A DNA stretch of 64,000 nt from Pinus tabuliformis (Eukaryota > Streptophyta > Pinopsida > Pinales > Pinaceae). The stretch spans positions 913,786,979 to 913,850,978 of the forward strand of contig CM062815.1 in the NCBI GenBank assembly GCA_031772625.1, in the 5' to 3' direction. Below, one piece after another: positions 24,698-36,396 of the stretch. The position numbers and the translations under genes were made by a program. The notes beneath the pieces were generated by a model. It made no database searches, was not told the DNA's origin, and worked only from the letters and a program-made list of their open reading frames with translations. Numbering within the stretch: position 1 is the stretch's first letter; each line of letters opens with the position of its first letter.

Positions 24698-25381
24698 TTA
24701 ATTTGCAATTTTCCTGTCTCTAGTTATTCTCATGCCAAGGATTTGTTTTGCAGCTCCTAAATCCTTCATTGCAAATGAATTTGCCAATTTTCTTTTGAGC
24801 ACATTTATTTCCTGCATGTTAGACCCTGCAACAAGCATGTCATCTACATACAATAACAATATAATATAGGTGCCATCATTTTGCTTTTTCAGATAAACAC
24901 AATGATCAGAGTGACATCTAGTATAATCTTGTTCAGACATAAACTTGTCAAATTTTAGATACCACTGCCTTGGAGCCTGTTTTAAGCCATACAAGCTCTT
25001 CTTCAACCTGCACACTAGTTTCTCCTTCCCTTTTACCTCATATCCTTGTGGTTGCTGCATATGTATCGCTTCCTCCAAATCCCCATGGAGAAAGGTTGTC
25101 TTTACATCTAACTGCTCAAGATGCAAATCTTCAACTGCTACTATACTTAAAATAGTTCTGATTGAAGTCATTTTAACAACAGGAGAAAATATTTCATCAA
25201 AATCAATACCTTTCTTCTGTGCAAACCCCTTTACCACAAGTCTAGTTCTGTACCTATGTTTTCCTCCATCTTCTTCCTTCAGCCTGTAAACCCATTTATT
25301 CTGCAATGTAGTTTTACCTGCAGGCAACTTGACTATGTCCCAAGTCTGGTTATGCATTAAGGAGTCCATCTCTTCTTCCAT
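24698..25381 (-). pseudogene. Copia reverse transcriptase
   Basis: 227 codons open. It has NKWVYRLKEEDGGKHRYRTR, RLVVKGFAQKKGIDFDEIFS, TSIRTILSIVA, LKKSLYGLKQAPRQWYLKFD and the catalytic LLLYVDDMLVAG. The palm domain looks intact. A stop and a short gap separate it from the integrase end upstream (25,382-25,483) and the RT end downstream. This enzyme would copy the element's RNA into DNA in virus-like particles. Confidence 0.94.
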
Positions 25382-25483
25382 GGCTAGCTCCCACTTCTTC
25401 CTGCTTTCAACCTACCTTGCTTCTTCATAACATTCGGGTTCACCAGAATGAATCAACAATAAATAATATAATGAAGGAGAGTA

Positions 25484-26188
25484 TCATTCAGGGGGTATAC
25501 TTATCCTGGTAGATCTTCTAACACCACTTTCAGGTGTTTGGGGTGCCTGTTGTTGTTGTGGTGGTTTTTGTGGTTGTGGTTGTTGATTATTATTATTTTC
25601 AGTTACCTTTACTTTTTTAGTGATCCCATCAAGAACTATGTATTCCTTGTTTTCATTTTCCTGTTTCTTTTCCTGCAACTGATTTTTATACAAGACCTTT
25701 TCATTGAATATTACATCTCTGCTCCTAATGATTTTGTGATTTTCATGATCATATAAGTGATAACCAAAATCATTAACACCATATCCAATAAAGGTACATT
25801 TCTTTGATTTTGCCTCAAGCTTTGTTCTATTTTCTTTATTAATATGGACAAAGGCCTCACAACCAAAAGGCTTTAAAAAAGAGTAGTTTACCTTTTTACC
25901 TATCCATGCTTCCTCTGGAATACCACCATCCAAGGAACTTGAAGGCCCTCTGTTTATTAGATAAACAACAGTATCTACAGCATCTGCCCAAAATTGTAAA
26001 GGCAATCCTGCATGCAATCTCATGCACCTTGCACGCTCCATGATTGTTCTGTTCATCCTTTTTGACACACCATTTTCTTGTGGTGTTCTTGGAACTGTCT
26101 TCTGTCTGCGAATTCCATGCTCTGAACAGTACCTATCAAACTCTTTGCTGCAATATTCACTTCCATTGTCTGATCTAAGACACTTCAA
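25484..26188 (-). pseudogene. Copia integrase, core to C-terminus
   Basis: LRSDNGSEYCSKEF supplies the second catalytic Asp and RTPQENGVSKRMN the catalytic Glu. The C-terminal part has LKPFGCEAFVHI and a GKxxKCxFIGY-like segment, and a glutamine/proline-rich tail (QPQKPPQQQQAPQTP) leads into RT. The first Asp lies upstream, around 26,350, where the expected DVWGP reads DV, stop, GP. Confidence 0.92.
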
Positions 26189-26350
26189 TTTCTTTCCTGT
26201 CTCAATCTCAACTAAAGCTTTCCATTTCTTGAAAGTATCAAATACATCAGATTTATTATGAATACAATAAATCCAAGTTTTTCTAGTTGCATCATCAATA
26301 AAAGTAACATAATAACGAGAGCCACCAAGAGATGATACCTGAGCAGGTCC

Positions 26351-26734
26351 TCATACATCTATATCTAATTTTTTGCTCTTCTTTTCTTTCCCAACTCTGG
26401 GAAATCTGACTCTCTTATGTTTTCCATAAATGTAATTCTTACAGAAGTCCAAATCAACATTCTTCAAACCCGGCAAGAAATTCCTTAAGTGAAGAATCTT
26501 CATCCCCTTCTCACTCATGTGTCTGAGCCTATGATGCCATAATGCTGCATCTGCTCCTTTGGAATTTAAAGCATTAACAGAGTTAGAAATACCATTGCAT
26601 AAATACAATGTACCAACCTTTTCACCTTTTGCTATTACCGTGGCTCCTTTGGTGACCTTCCAAGCTTTATCTGTGAATGTGTTCACACAACCTTCACCAC
26701 CTAACTGCCCTATTGAAATCATATTTTTCTTCAT
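26351..26734 (-). pseudogene. Copia GAG-pre-integrase and integrase zinc region
   Basis: KKNMISIGQLGGEG, then ALWHHRLRHMSEKGMKIL and KNYIYGKHKRVRFP. The HHCC finger appears altered: where members have CxxC, this copy has C-K-N-Y. The ORF ends at a stop inside the catalytic DVWGP motif. Confidence 0.88.
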
Positions 26735-26782
26735 ATCTGGAACATGCCTTACCTCCTTTAGTAGCCATTGGTTTCCATTCTG

Positions 26783-27595
26783 CTATTTTACAAGAACCGT
26801 ACCCATTCCAACAATTTTACAGGGTTTATCATCACCCAAACAGACTTGTCCAAAATCTCCTTGAACATAGTCATGAAAATATTTCTTCTCAGGTTTGGCA
26901 TGAAATGAGGCCCCTGAATCTACCACCCAGAAATCAGTAATATTTTCGAAAGAAAGAATCAAAGCATATTGTAACACCTCACCTATCACATTTGCTTCAT
27001 GATTTTTTTCTTGTTGTGCATCTCCTTCTTTTCCCTTCCGAGATCTACAGTCTTTCTTTAGGTGTCTTTTCTTTCCGCATTTCCAGCACACTATCCCCGA
27101 TCTGGACTTGGATCTGCCTTTCCTTGGTTTACTGTGATATCCTGAGCTCTTTCCTCTTTCCATTCTTCTTCCCCTAGACTCTGCACTCAAAGCATTACCT
27201 GATGTCTCATCGGAGCTTTTCCATCACATTTCCTCACTAAGGATAGCACCGACAACAACATCAAACTTTGAAGTACTAGATCCAGAAACAGAGTTACTAA
27301 TGGCCATTACTAAACCATTCCAACTTTCTAGCAATGAACACAAGAATAACAGAGCTCTAACTTCATCATCAAATTTTACCCCTACAGAACTTAACTGACT
27401 TGTAACTCTATTAAAATCATTTAAATAGTCTCCAACAGATCCACCTTCCGACATCTTCATATTAAATAACTGTTTCATAGGAAATACCTTGTTTGAGGCC
27501 GAGGGTTTTTCATATAGTTTCACCAACGCCTGAATCAAACCCCCTGTCATTGTTTCCTTCGAAAAGTTGAAGGCGACCGACGCTGTGAGGCACAA
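26783..27595 (-). pseudogene. Copia Gag, zinc knuckle and protease
   Basis: Gag (27,595-27,224) has ALVKLYEKPSASNKVFPMKQ, GGSVGDYLNDFNRVTSQL and LLFLCSLLESW. A stop at 27,221-27,223 is followed by a basic stretch and the zinc knuckle CWKCGKKRHLKKDCRS. Protease then follows, with active site WVVDSGASFHA. The stop after Gag looks like an Arg codon changed to TGA. Gag upstream of 27,595 continues in broken frames toward the 5' LTR. Confidence 0.9.
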
Positions 27596-27846
27596 CCATA
27601 TTGTTCCAAGTGCCTTTCTATCGAGAATGTTCTATTCTTCATTTGTCATAGCCATCAGCTTCTTTGTTTTTCTGCTCAATGGTAGGTACAAATCTTTCTG
27701 ATACAGATAATCCTCCATCTTCATCTTCCACAGTCGGAAGTTTTGGCCATTAAATTTCTCGACCCTAAACTTACCATCTTCTGCCATTGCTCCCACTCGA
27801 ATAAGAAACCCTTCTTTCCTGCGAGTTTATCAGCCAAATAGACCTT

Positions 27847-27860
27847 CGACTCTAATACGA
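27847..27860 (-). promoter_or_regulatory. Degraded initiator-Met primer-binding site of the copia element
   Basis: The minus strand reads TCGTATTAGAGTCG two bases inside the 5' LTR, against the consensus TGGTATCAGAGCCG. Three substitutions are visible, two of them C to T. Confidence 0.6.
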
Positions 27861-27862
27861 GT

Positions 27863-28489
27863 TGTTAGAAAAATATTATATATGACAAATAAATGCAAGA
27901 CATATAACATGTGGAAAAACACAAACACATAAAACCAGAGAGACACAGATATACATGGTTCACCCAATTTAGGCTACGTCCACCCCGAACAGCCAGTCCT
28001 TCCTTTCTATTACCCAGCAAAATGAAGAGACAAAACCTACAGTAGATCCGCTGTAATATCCTCTGTTTTCTCTCTCAGTCTCACCTCTCTGTTTCTCGCT
28101 CTGAGAATACACATATATTCCACAGCCTCAATACAATACCCTCATACAAAGAGAGGGGTTGCCTTCCAGGGAAAAAAACCCTAAACTAAACATAAATTCT
28201 ACCGTCAGATCATCCGCCTAATGAATGGCTTAGATTGACTAGAAATTACTCTAATTTTACAAGGAAATTTTACATCTGTTTTTTTTAGCTTCGAGGGCGC
28301 TGCCCCCGAAACCCCCGTTGGCCCCCAGACACCCCAACGGGGGGGGATGGCCCCCGCCAAACCCCCGCAAGGGGGACAAGTCCCCCCCATACCCTCCCGC
28401 ATGGAGGGGTGTACAATCTTCCTGGGGTATACATTCGGCTGAAACAAAGACCTCTAAATTAGGATGATAATCATGCTCCACACCCGACA
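27863..28489 (-). repeat. 5' LTR of the copia element
   Basis: Partner of 23,180-23,792, beginning TGTTAG and ending CCCGACA, followed by the target duplication TTACT. Confidence 0.92.
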
Positions 28490-28494
28490 TTACT

Positions 28495-29080
28495 CTAGTG
28501 ATGTGCATAGGTGTGAGACATACAAGAGTGAAAATGGTTAGAAGCGACACTTGTGACAGTAAGAAAACGTAAAAACGACACTTGAAAAAGCTAAAGAAAT
28601 TGAAAGCAACACATGTCAGAGTGAAGATAACATGAAAATGTCACTTGTTAAAGTGAAAGTAAGCAAAAATGACTGTGGCGAACGTGAAAGCGACACTCAT
28701 GAAAGAAAAGGTGCGTAAAAATGATAGTTGGTAAAACTCATGGAAAGAGAAGTATAATTTCAATCAAAGTGAGGGAGACTGTCAATGGAAAGTTCCCACT
28801 GACTATGAAAATAGTTTGAACATCATGAAGGCATTTTATTGATGGAATGTTCTATCCCTATTCAAACTTGCATAAAGGCAGTGCACTTATGAATTCATCA
28901 AGGACTGAGCATGTGTGAGCAAGTGATTGATAGTTAAAAAATGGTAAGAAGCATTAAATACTTAGCACCACATCAATTGATGATGAAGTGACCATGAGAC
29001 AACAAATCGTAAGATCCTTAGTAGGCTCCAAAATTCAAGTGTAAGAAAAGATTTGGAGGGTGTTGATTGTAGCATTAACA
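28495..29080 (-). repeat. Right (5') LTR of element 3, last part
   Basis: Aligns with about 15,650-16,234 of the left LTR, including repeated GCGACACTTG-type words. It ends GCATTAACA. The next five bases, AACCC, would be the right target duplication of element 3. Confidence 0.75.
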
Positions 29081-29169
29081 AACCCATAACTTGATGTTGT
29101 GATGTGATGAACAATATCTAATGCCATAGTATGATGAACATAATTAGACATCGTAATGTGTTAAACAAA

Positions 29170-30240
29170 ATCCAATGTGGGAAACATATCCTAAAATCAT
29201 AATCAAACTTAACCCTTCACCAAGGTCACATTGTGAACCAATATAACCATATTAAACTATAGTCAACAATGGGAAACTCTATTCAAACATAGCCAACCTT
29301 GGTCATCCATGGTTTACTATAGTCAAACATGGCCACTTATCGTTAACCATAAATAACCACAATCAACCATGGGAAATTGTGGTCAACCTTGGTCTACCTT
29401 AGTTTACCATGCCCAACATGGGGTACATTATTAACCATCGTTAAACCTTATTAAAAATCAGTAACCATAATCAACTATAGCCTTTCATGAGAAACTAAAG
29501 GGAACTATAGTTAACTATGGTTAAATAACGTGAAACATGGTCTTACATTATCGACATGGTCAAACATGATTATATGTGATTAAGCATAGCCAACATGGTT
29601 AAACGTAGTGAAATATAAACAACCACGGTCAACCATATTTGACATGATTAACCATGGTCCATCCTGGTCAAATCATAGTCAACATGGCCAATCATGGTTA
29701 ACCATATTCAAACATTGTCAATGTTGGTCAACCATATTTAGCCATATTCAAACATGGACACCCATGGTCAACCATAGTCAACCACAGTCATAGATAGTCC
29801 ACCATGGTCAATCATATTCACCTATGGTCAACATGGTCTTCCACAGTTGACCATTGTCTACCCTAGTCATCCATACTTAACCATAGTCAACCATGGTCAT
29901 TTGTAGTGAAACTTACTCTACCTTAGTTAACCATGGTTAACATGGGAAACATTGTTAACCATAATGAACTATAGGCTTTCACATGCAACCAAAGGCAACC
30001 ATAGTTAGCCATGGCCAACCATGGTCAAATATGGTTGAACATGGCATACATAATCTACATGGTTAAACATGGTCAGAAATGGTTAAACATAGCTAATAAG
30101 GTCAAACATGGCCCACCATAATCTACCATTATTATCCATTGTTAATCATTATCATTCATAGTTAGCATGGTTAGCCTTGGTTGGCCATGCTTAACCATAG
30201 TCAACCAAGATCAACAATAGTTAATTATGGTTTACTAATC
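29170..30240. repeat. ~1.1-kb degenerate short-period array built on CCATGGTCA words
   Basis: Dozens of variants of AACCATGGTCA, AACCATAGTCA and AAACATGGTTA follow one another with a spacing of roughly 10-13 bp. The core CCATGG is palindromic, so the array reads similarly on both strands. It starts about 100 bp outside the right end of element 3 and ends at ~30,240. A small ORF within it (29,608-29,793) only translates the repeat. Confidence 0.85.
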
Positions 30241-30698
<458 letters not shown>

Positions 30699-30785
30699 AT
30701 GCAATTTTATTGTAGTTTTATTCAAAAGGAAATATAACTTTTCTAATTCATTAACAAGTTTATGTTTCTAGAGTGAAGACTTTGA

Positions 30786-31014
30786 CAATTAGTCATGTTG
30801 TTGAAAGGCTTTTCGAGTAAATTGTGTGCACTAAATTGAGGCATCCAATGTTTCAAGTGGACACTCCACCCATTGATAGGCACAAATAAAGTTTTAATTT
30901 CCTTTATGATGGGTGGATTGTCCACTCGAAATTGTTTCAAATTAATACACACAATTTACTCCAAAAAATTCCCAACAAAATGTTTATGTTTTCAAATTTG
31001 ATAACATGACTAGT
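30786..31014. repeat. ~230-bp imperfect inverted repeat (hairpin)
   Basis: The left arm from ~30,786 to 30,878 pairs with a right arm from ~30,906 to 31,014, with a loop of about 28 bp. The best-paired part is TTTCAAGTGGACACTCCACC (30,851 on) against the complement of 30,910-30,931. Further paired words are GAGTAAATTGTGTG and GTCATGTT. It could be a small inverted-repeat element or a foldback transcript; no coding sequence is evident. Confidence 0.75.
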
Positions 31015-34000
31015 TTTGTTTGGGCTTGTTCAAATTTTCTATAAGAATGAAAATATTACAAATAGTTTCATCATAAAAAAAAACAAACAACATGTTACAT
31101 AATAAAAATTTATTGATGTTGTCTAATTGTCCTATGTTTTGTCTTTTTTCGACTGAAAATTTGATGGTACAATTCTTGGTGAGATTGTAAAATTTCATGG
31201 TTTAACTCATGTTTGAACACATAAATGGACTCAATACCTTGAAACTCTTGGGGCACTTGGATTTTGCAGAATACAAAACTCAATCCTACAATTCCAATAA
31301 ACCCCGATTAGATTTTGGACAAAATAGACCAGAAAATATGCCTAGAAACATGCAAAAAATAGAATAGTTAGACTACAAAAAATGAATATTCTAACAGCTA
31401 CTAACCTTATTTCCAAATTGTTTATTCTATCATATATTTATATTTTTATTAAATTACTTCAAATAAAAAAAAAAAATTTACTCAATTTTCTAAGTTAAAA
31501 TATTAAAAAAATAAAATACTTCGAAGTTAAAGCATGTTTACTTATTAAGTATTTTAGGTTAAAATATTATAAAATCAATACTACAAATTTATAATAAAAT
31601 CTATTATGTACTTATTAATTAATTGCCTACTTTTTTTATATAATATTTTGAATTTTTAGGGTGTGGTGTGAGGGGGAGGGATTCTTCTAAATCCCGAAGG
31701 AATAATTGTGGAATTTTTTTTATGGGGGCTTGGTAGGAAAACAAATAATCAAATAGAGATGTATGGACTTTACTTGATGCTATAAATAGCCCCAAAGAGT
31801 GGTATCAAATACACAACTATTTGGGAGACTCCTTCCTAATTATCACTCGACTTCTAAGAGCCAATACACCTCCAAAAGATAATATGCTAAGCTTATTGTT
31901 CGATCATATTAGAGATATCCTTTGCTCGTTTTCTATTGCCCCCTCTTTCCATATTCTTCAAATTCTCAATAGTGAACCTGATATTCTCACCAATAAGGCT
32001 TGCCTCTTAGAAAAGGGGTGATAAAAAATTAATGGTATTTTTGGTCAAGTTTTCATCACCTAAATGAAGCTCATGATCAATCTTTGTAACCCCAATCTCA
32101 ACATGTGCCTTTATCCATTTATAGATCCACTGTCAAAATCCTTTTCTCATTTGAAGAACCATAAATTATCTCCTTTCCCCTAATTTATATCTCCATGTAT
32201 GATCATTATGCATATTGATGATATGATCCCACTTGCAATGATAATTTGGCTAGTCTCGTACTAGCCCAATGTGGCACCTCATGAGGATAAATTGCATGAA
32301 AACATGTTGCATTTATTGGCACCAATGCTGCCCCTTTATATCCTTCAACTAAATCCTTTGGTATCTCTCTCCATCATCTTTATCAATGTGCCTCATTCGT
32401 TTGGACTGAGGAATATTAGACGGGAATGTAATGCATAGTTCATGGCAAATGAGGAAGATGTCTTCTGAATTAGTTGGGCGATGATTACTTCACCTTAGGA
32501 CCCTAGCTTAAGTGATGCGAACTTGCAAAATCACATGGGATTATCTGTTGGTAGAGAGATTAAATTAAGGAGAGGTAGCTTTGTTCTCTCCATTCTATGT
32601 GAGAGGGGATGGTTATGGTATGGCCACCCTCTAAATTTTAATCAAATGGAAGTTTTGTTAGCAAGGTTGTTGTCTAGTTGGGGAAAATAAAATCTCTTTG
32701 ATGAGATTTGGGTTGCTTATTAGGTCCTCTGTCACTGGGAAATTTGTTAAGGATTCAAGCATCATTGCAGTTGGGAAGTTTGGCATCTCGCCCTCTTGGG
32801 CCTAGAGGTAACTGTGTCCATTCTCTGGTTAATTAGTTTAGTGTGCACTAGGGAGCATTTCGTCTGACTAGAGTTTAGAACCTTGCATCATGGAACGAAC
32901 TATAATTTCCTCTTCCATTTACCCTTTCCTTTTGGGTTTCCAGTCCCTAAATTGGAAATTAGGCTATATGGTCGAACATCTCTGAGCGTAGGAAAAGAAA
33001 TTGGAGGTTCCATTGCTACTTCATTTTCAATAGGTCCTTCTTCTTTCTTCTAGCTTCGGTCTTAGCAAGCCCTACTCATGGATTCAAGTTCAAAATCAAA
33101 CTCCAATGTCTCAATCATATGAAAACATTACATGAAGGCGCATGAAGCAATGAACATTGAAATTTATGATTTACAAGTCATATTGTATCAACAACAAGCC
33201 TGTGATTGCACCACATTGGAATTAGTTGAAGTTCAACAACAAAGAATTACACGCTTGGAGGATGAGGTTGAAGCTCTGCGTAGAATAATTATGGATCTGC
33301 AACACAAGAATAATCGATAGATGAGCCCCATAGGGGAACCTTGTCGAGTCATAAGCCTCAATTTCCCTACAGATAGTATCGATTAAGAATCTATGTAATG
33401 AATGGTATTAAATGTGTATTGCTTATGTTTCATTTTTGTCAAATATATACTGTTAGGATAATAAAGTACTATCAAGGTCGGGGAATTTTGATGTATTCTG
33501 GGTGATGGTAGATCGCTGCAATTTGACAATCCAGGAGCCCATGAGAAGAACAAAATTGTAACTCTCCCAAATATTTTCCATGACCGGGCATGGATTTAAT
33601 ATAGAAGTACTCATTTATGTGATATATATATATATATATATTTAGGCATTTAAATTTATTGATAATTATTATAAAATAATATTTTTCCTATTATTTCTCA
33701 ATGAGAGTAGGAAACAATAACAAATACTTAACAAGTATTTAATGTTATTCCCTCCATTCCCATCCCCACCCTCATGAAGGTGGGGAGATTAAGGACCAAA
33801 GATAATGAGTATTTCCCAATATTTCCACCCACCACCATGAAGATTGGGGTGGAGGGAAATACTTAATAATAAGTGTTTCCCATGATCCCCCATCCCCATT
33901 AACACGAAGCAATGAGAAATACTTAATAATAATTATTTCATTATTCCCTACTCTTTTCACTCTTATAAAATAATGAAAAATAGTTTTAGTTTTTTTTTTC

Positions 34001-34341
34001 TTGCTATTGAAAATGGTGATTTGAACCATTGCTTCTAATTCTAAAATGTGAAAAAAAAACAATATCAATAGATACTTAAGAATAAATCCATCTCTATTAT
34101 ATAGATTAAGCACCTTAAGTTTATCTAGAGATCAAGTTTCCCTTCTTATCTTTACCATCACCTTTAAATTTATCGTCACCCTTCTTATCACTATACCCTC
34201 CTCCCCTTTTTATTTTCTCCACCATCCTAGTTCACCCCATTATCATACTTTGTTTTCAGTTAGTTTGGGTGGTGGGGTGTTGTGGGTAGCAACTTAATAA
34301 AGTATGTAAAACTGCAAATCAATGAGATTTTTATTGAAATG

Positions 34342-34395
<54 letters not shown>

Positions 34396-35770
34396 ACATT
34401 GGGAAAAGAATCACTAATACAATTGTTTTTTTTCAATATGACCTTGTGATTGAAAGTTGTTTTTATGCACACATAGGGGGCATCTCCACATCTACTTGGA
34501 TGATTTATTAAAGATTTGGAGAATTATTTGATGCAAATATGATGAGAATTAAATGTCAGTTCTACAATTATTATGCTAAATTTAAAATGAAAACATTTTA
34601 GAGATAACATTTGGATAATGTAGTATCAATTAAGATTCTACATTACACAAAATGTGATTTCTATCTTTAGTGGGAAAAATGGTAGCAACACAACTATGAT
34701 ACATGTGAAAGAAATGATAAAATCATTCCAATCAATGTATAATACCATGCTACATTTATGAAATAACTTCATATACAAGCTATACTTTATGGAAGTATTA
34801 TATTCATAAATCTTAGAGCATGAAAGGACAATTTGGCTTTCACATCTTCATCAACTAGTTTGTCTAGACAGATAACTCAGTGAAAACATATTCTGTCCTA
34901 GAAGAATGGAGCCTTACTAACCATGAATGGAGCCTTTCCAACCATGACATAAAGTAGGATAACACTAGCTAACTATGTATCGACTTCACAACCTTGGTGT
35001 AGAGATCTCAATATACCACATAGTTTTCACATAATTTTTTTACTCTCATCATTGTATTCTTTTCATGTTCATTAATGGGTAGCCAAAAATATGACAAATC
35101 TTGTAAACCCTTCACGTCGTGGTCAATTTTCACTCCATTATGTCATTACACTTCAAATTCTTCTTGTTCTACTTAGAGAATTTCTAAAAATGATCATCCC
35201 CAACGACCACTAGTCTCTACTTGGCCCACACCAAAAAAATAAAATAAAATTGAATTTAAAATATTACATGGAAAAATAATCCAAAAAACGTCAATTTTAA
35301 TCTTGATAATCCCTCTACAATATTGATCTTTTAATTTTATTTTTTCAAATTTCAAAAAAAATATGGAAAAAATATCACATATTTTACCATGATACCAAAA
35401 AGTTATTAACTATTTAATGAGATTTTATTTTAATCATGGCTCTACAATAAAATTAGCACACCTTCATTATATCATCCTAAAAATCTTTGGCCAAAAGACT
35501 TCTAATATTAGTAGATAGGTTTTCTTTATTCATATTTTACAATTTCTATTGGTGTCAGTGCACTAATTGCATTTATCAAATTTTTAATGTATATTGTATA
35601 AATCTTTTATGTTTTGAAATATTGAGTAGAAATTATGTTTTCAAGTGTTTAATTAGAATTAAAAAACATATTTTTGTATGATACTTTTTTATTATTATTT
35701 AAAATTTATTTTTAAATAGATCCAATAAAACACTCCATTTGTCTAGAATTCATAAATCAAACTTGCAGCG
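31015..35770. other. AT-rich intergenic region without recognised genes
   Basis: Contains TA microsatellites at 33,622-33,641 and 34,342-34,390. Around 33,740-33,960 are recurring AATACTTAATAATAAG blocks. A 62-codon ORF at 33,132-33,320 encodes a glutamine-rich, heptad-like peptide. No homologous protein domain was recognised, and the ORF could be chance or a fragment. Confidence 0.45.
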
Positions 35771-35773
35771 ATT

Positions 35774-35849
35774 CCAAACAAACTTGACTAAGGAACTCCG
35801 AAAACATAGCACCAAACAAACTTGACTAAGGAACTCCGAAAACATAGCA
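35774..35849. repeat. Perfect 38-bp tandem duplication upstream of the receptor gene
   Basis: Two identical adjoining 38-bp copies (35,774-35,811 and 35,812-35,849), each starting CCAAACAAAC and containing TTGACT. They lie about 550-620 bp upstream of the receptor start codon. Confidence 0.95.
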
Positions 35850-36244
35850 CAGTCATGGCCGTATATTTTGGAAATATATGTTTTATATGTCTCTTTATAA
35901 CGTCAAGTTGTCCATTGAATATTAATGTGCTTTCAACACACACAGTAAACACATATATTACTTTTTTCTGAATAAATGAATTTTATATTTTAAAGCAAAC
36001 GACCAGCAGTTCGTCATTTCACCAAAACCAAAAATAACATCGTCTGGGTAGACAAAGACGGACGACTTGCGGTCAATAAAGAAAAATCCGCAAAAAAAAA
36101 ATTGACTTCACTTCAATACATGGTCATATTGACCATGTATTAGTATTAGTATTAGTATTAGTTAGTTGAAATGGACGATCTGAGTTAAACACACCACGTC
36201 TTACTTCAAATGGACCATTTGGGTTAAGTTAACACCACTTGACT
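35784..36244. promoter_or_regulatory. Cluster of W-box motifs upstream of the receptor gene
   Basis: TTGAC[C/T] occurs at 35,784, 35,822, 36,102, 36,129 and 36,239, and as its complement at 36,071. W-boxes bind WRKY factors, which commonly control plant immune receptor genes. The first two are duplicates. A short palindrome, CATGGTCA-TAT-TGACCATG (36,119-36,137), and an ATTAGT microsatellite (~36,139-36,161) follow. Motif presence is seen; function is inferred. Confidence 0.45.
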
Positions 36245-36396
36245 CAACAAGAAAACGAAAATCCACCAAAATCCTTATCACTCCTTATGCCCTTAGGAAG
36301 GAATTTCACAAATCTAGTTCATATCCACAATTGCCCAAACCCTCTGAAATATTTTTGTAATTCCTTCATTTTATCGATCGCCCATCTGAGGAGCCG

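Larger units (their letters stand above)
23180..28489 (-). mobile_element. Ty1/copia LTR retrotransposon, full length with nonsense mutations
   Basis: LTRs of 613 bp (23,180-23,792) and 627 bp (27,863-28,489), both starting TGTTAG and ending ACA. The 5-bp target duplication TTACT is perfect (23,175-23,179 and 28,490-28,494). The minus-strand polyprotein has the copia order: Gag, zinc knuckle/protease, GAG-pre-integrase, integrase, reverse transcriptase, RNase H. About six breaks interrupt it, mostly single stop codons, so it is inactive but well preserved. It inserted into the right LTR of element 3. Confidence 0.95.
14127..29080 (-). mobile_element. Element 3: long-LTR retrotransposon with Gag but no recognisable pol
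   Basis: Visible parts: the inner section of the left LTR (14,127-16,234), a 4.25-kb interior (16,235-20,486), and a right LTR (20,487-29,080) interrupted by a copia element. Excluding that insertion the LTR is about 3.3 kb, from TGTTGACATG to TTAACA. The first ~80 bp of this LTR resemble the start of element 1's LTR (TGTTGACA, a spaced CCCGAT, then GTCCCAATT). The interior encodes a Gag-like protein on the minus strand next to the right LTR. No protease, RT or integrase motif was seen, so it resembles a large non-autonomous derivative. The left target duplication is outside the window. Confidence 0.75.

Noticed and set aside
29608..29793. 61-codon ORF with repeated NH, WST and IF words
   Set aside because: It only translates the CCATGGTCA array; there is no independent coding evidence.
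33132..33320. 62-codon ORF with a coiled-coil-like C-terminus
   Set aside because: Too short and without recognisable homology or context; mentioned in the intergenic entry but not called as a gene.
36119..36137. Palindrome CATGGTCA-TAT-TGACCATG as part of the CCATGGT array
   Set aside because: It is a single isolated occurrence 6 kb away; a shared 8-mer is not enough to link them.
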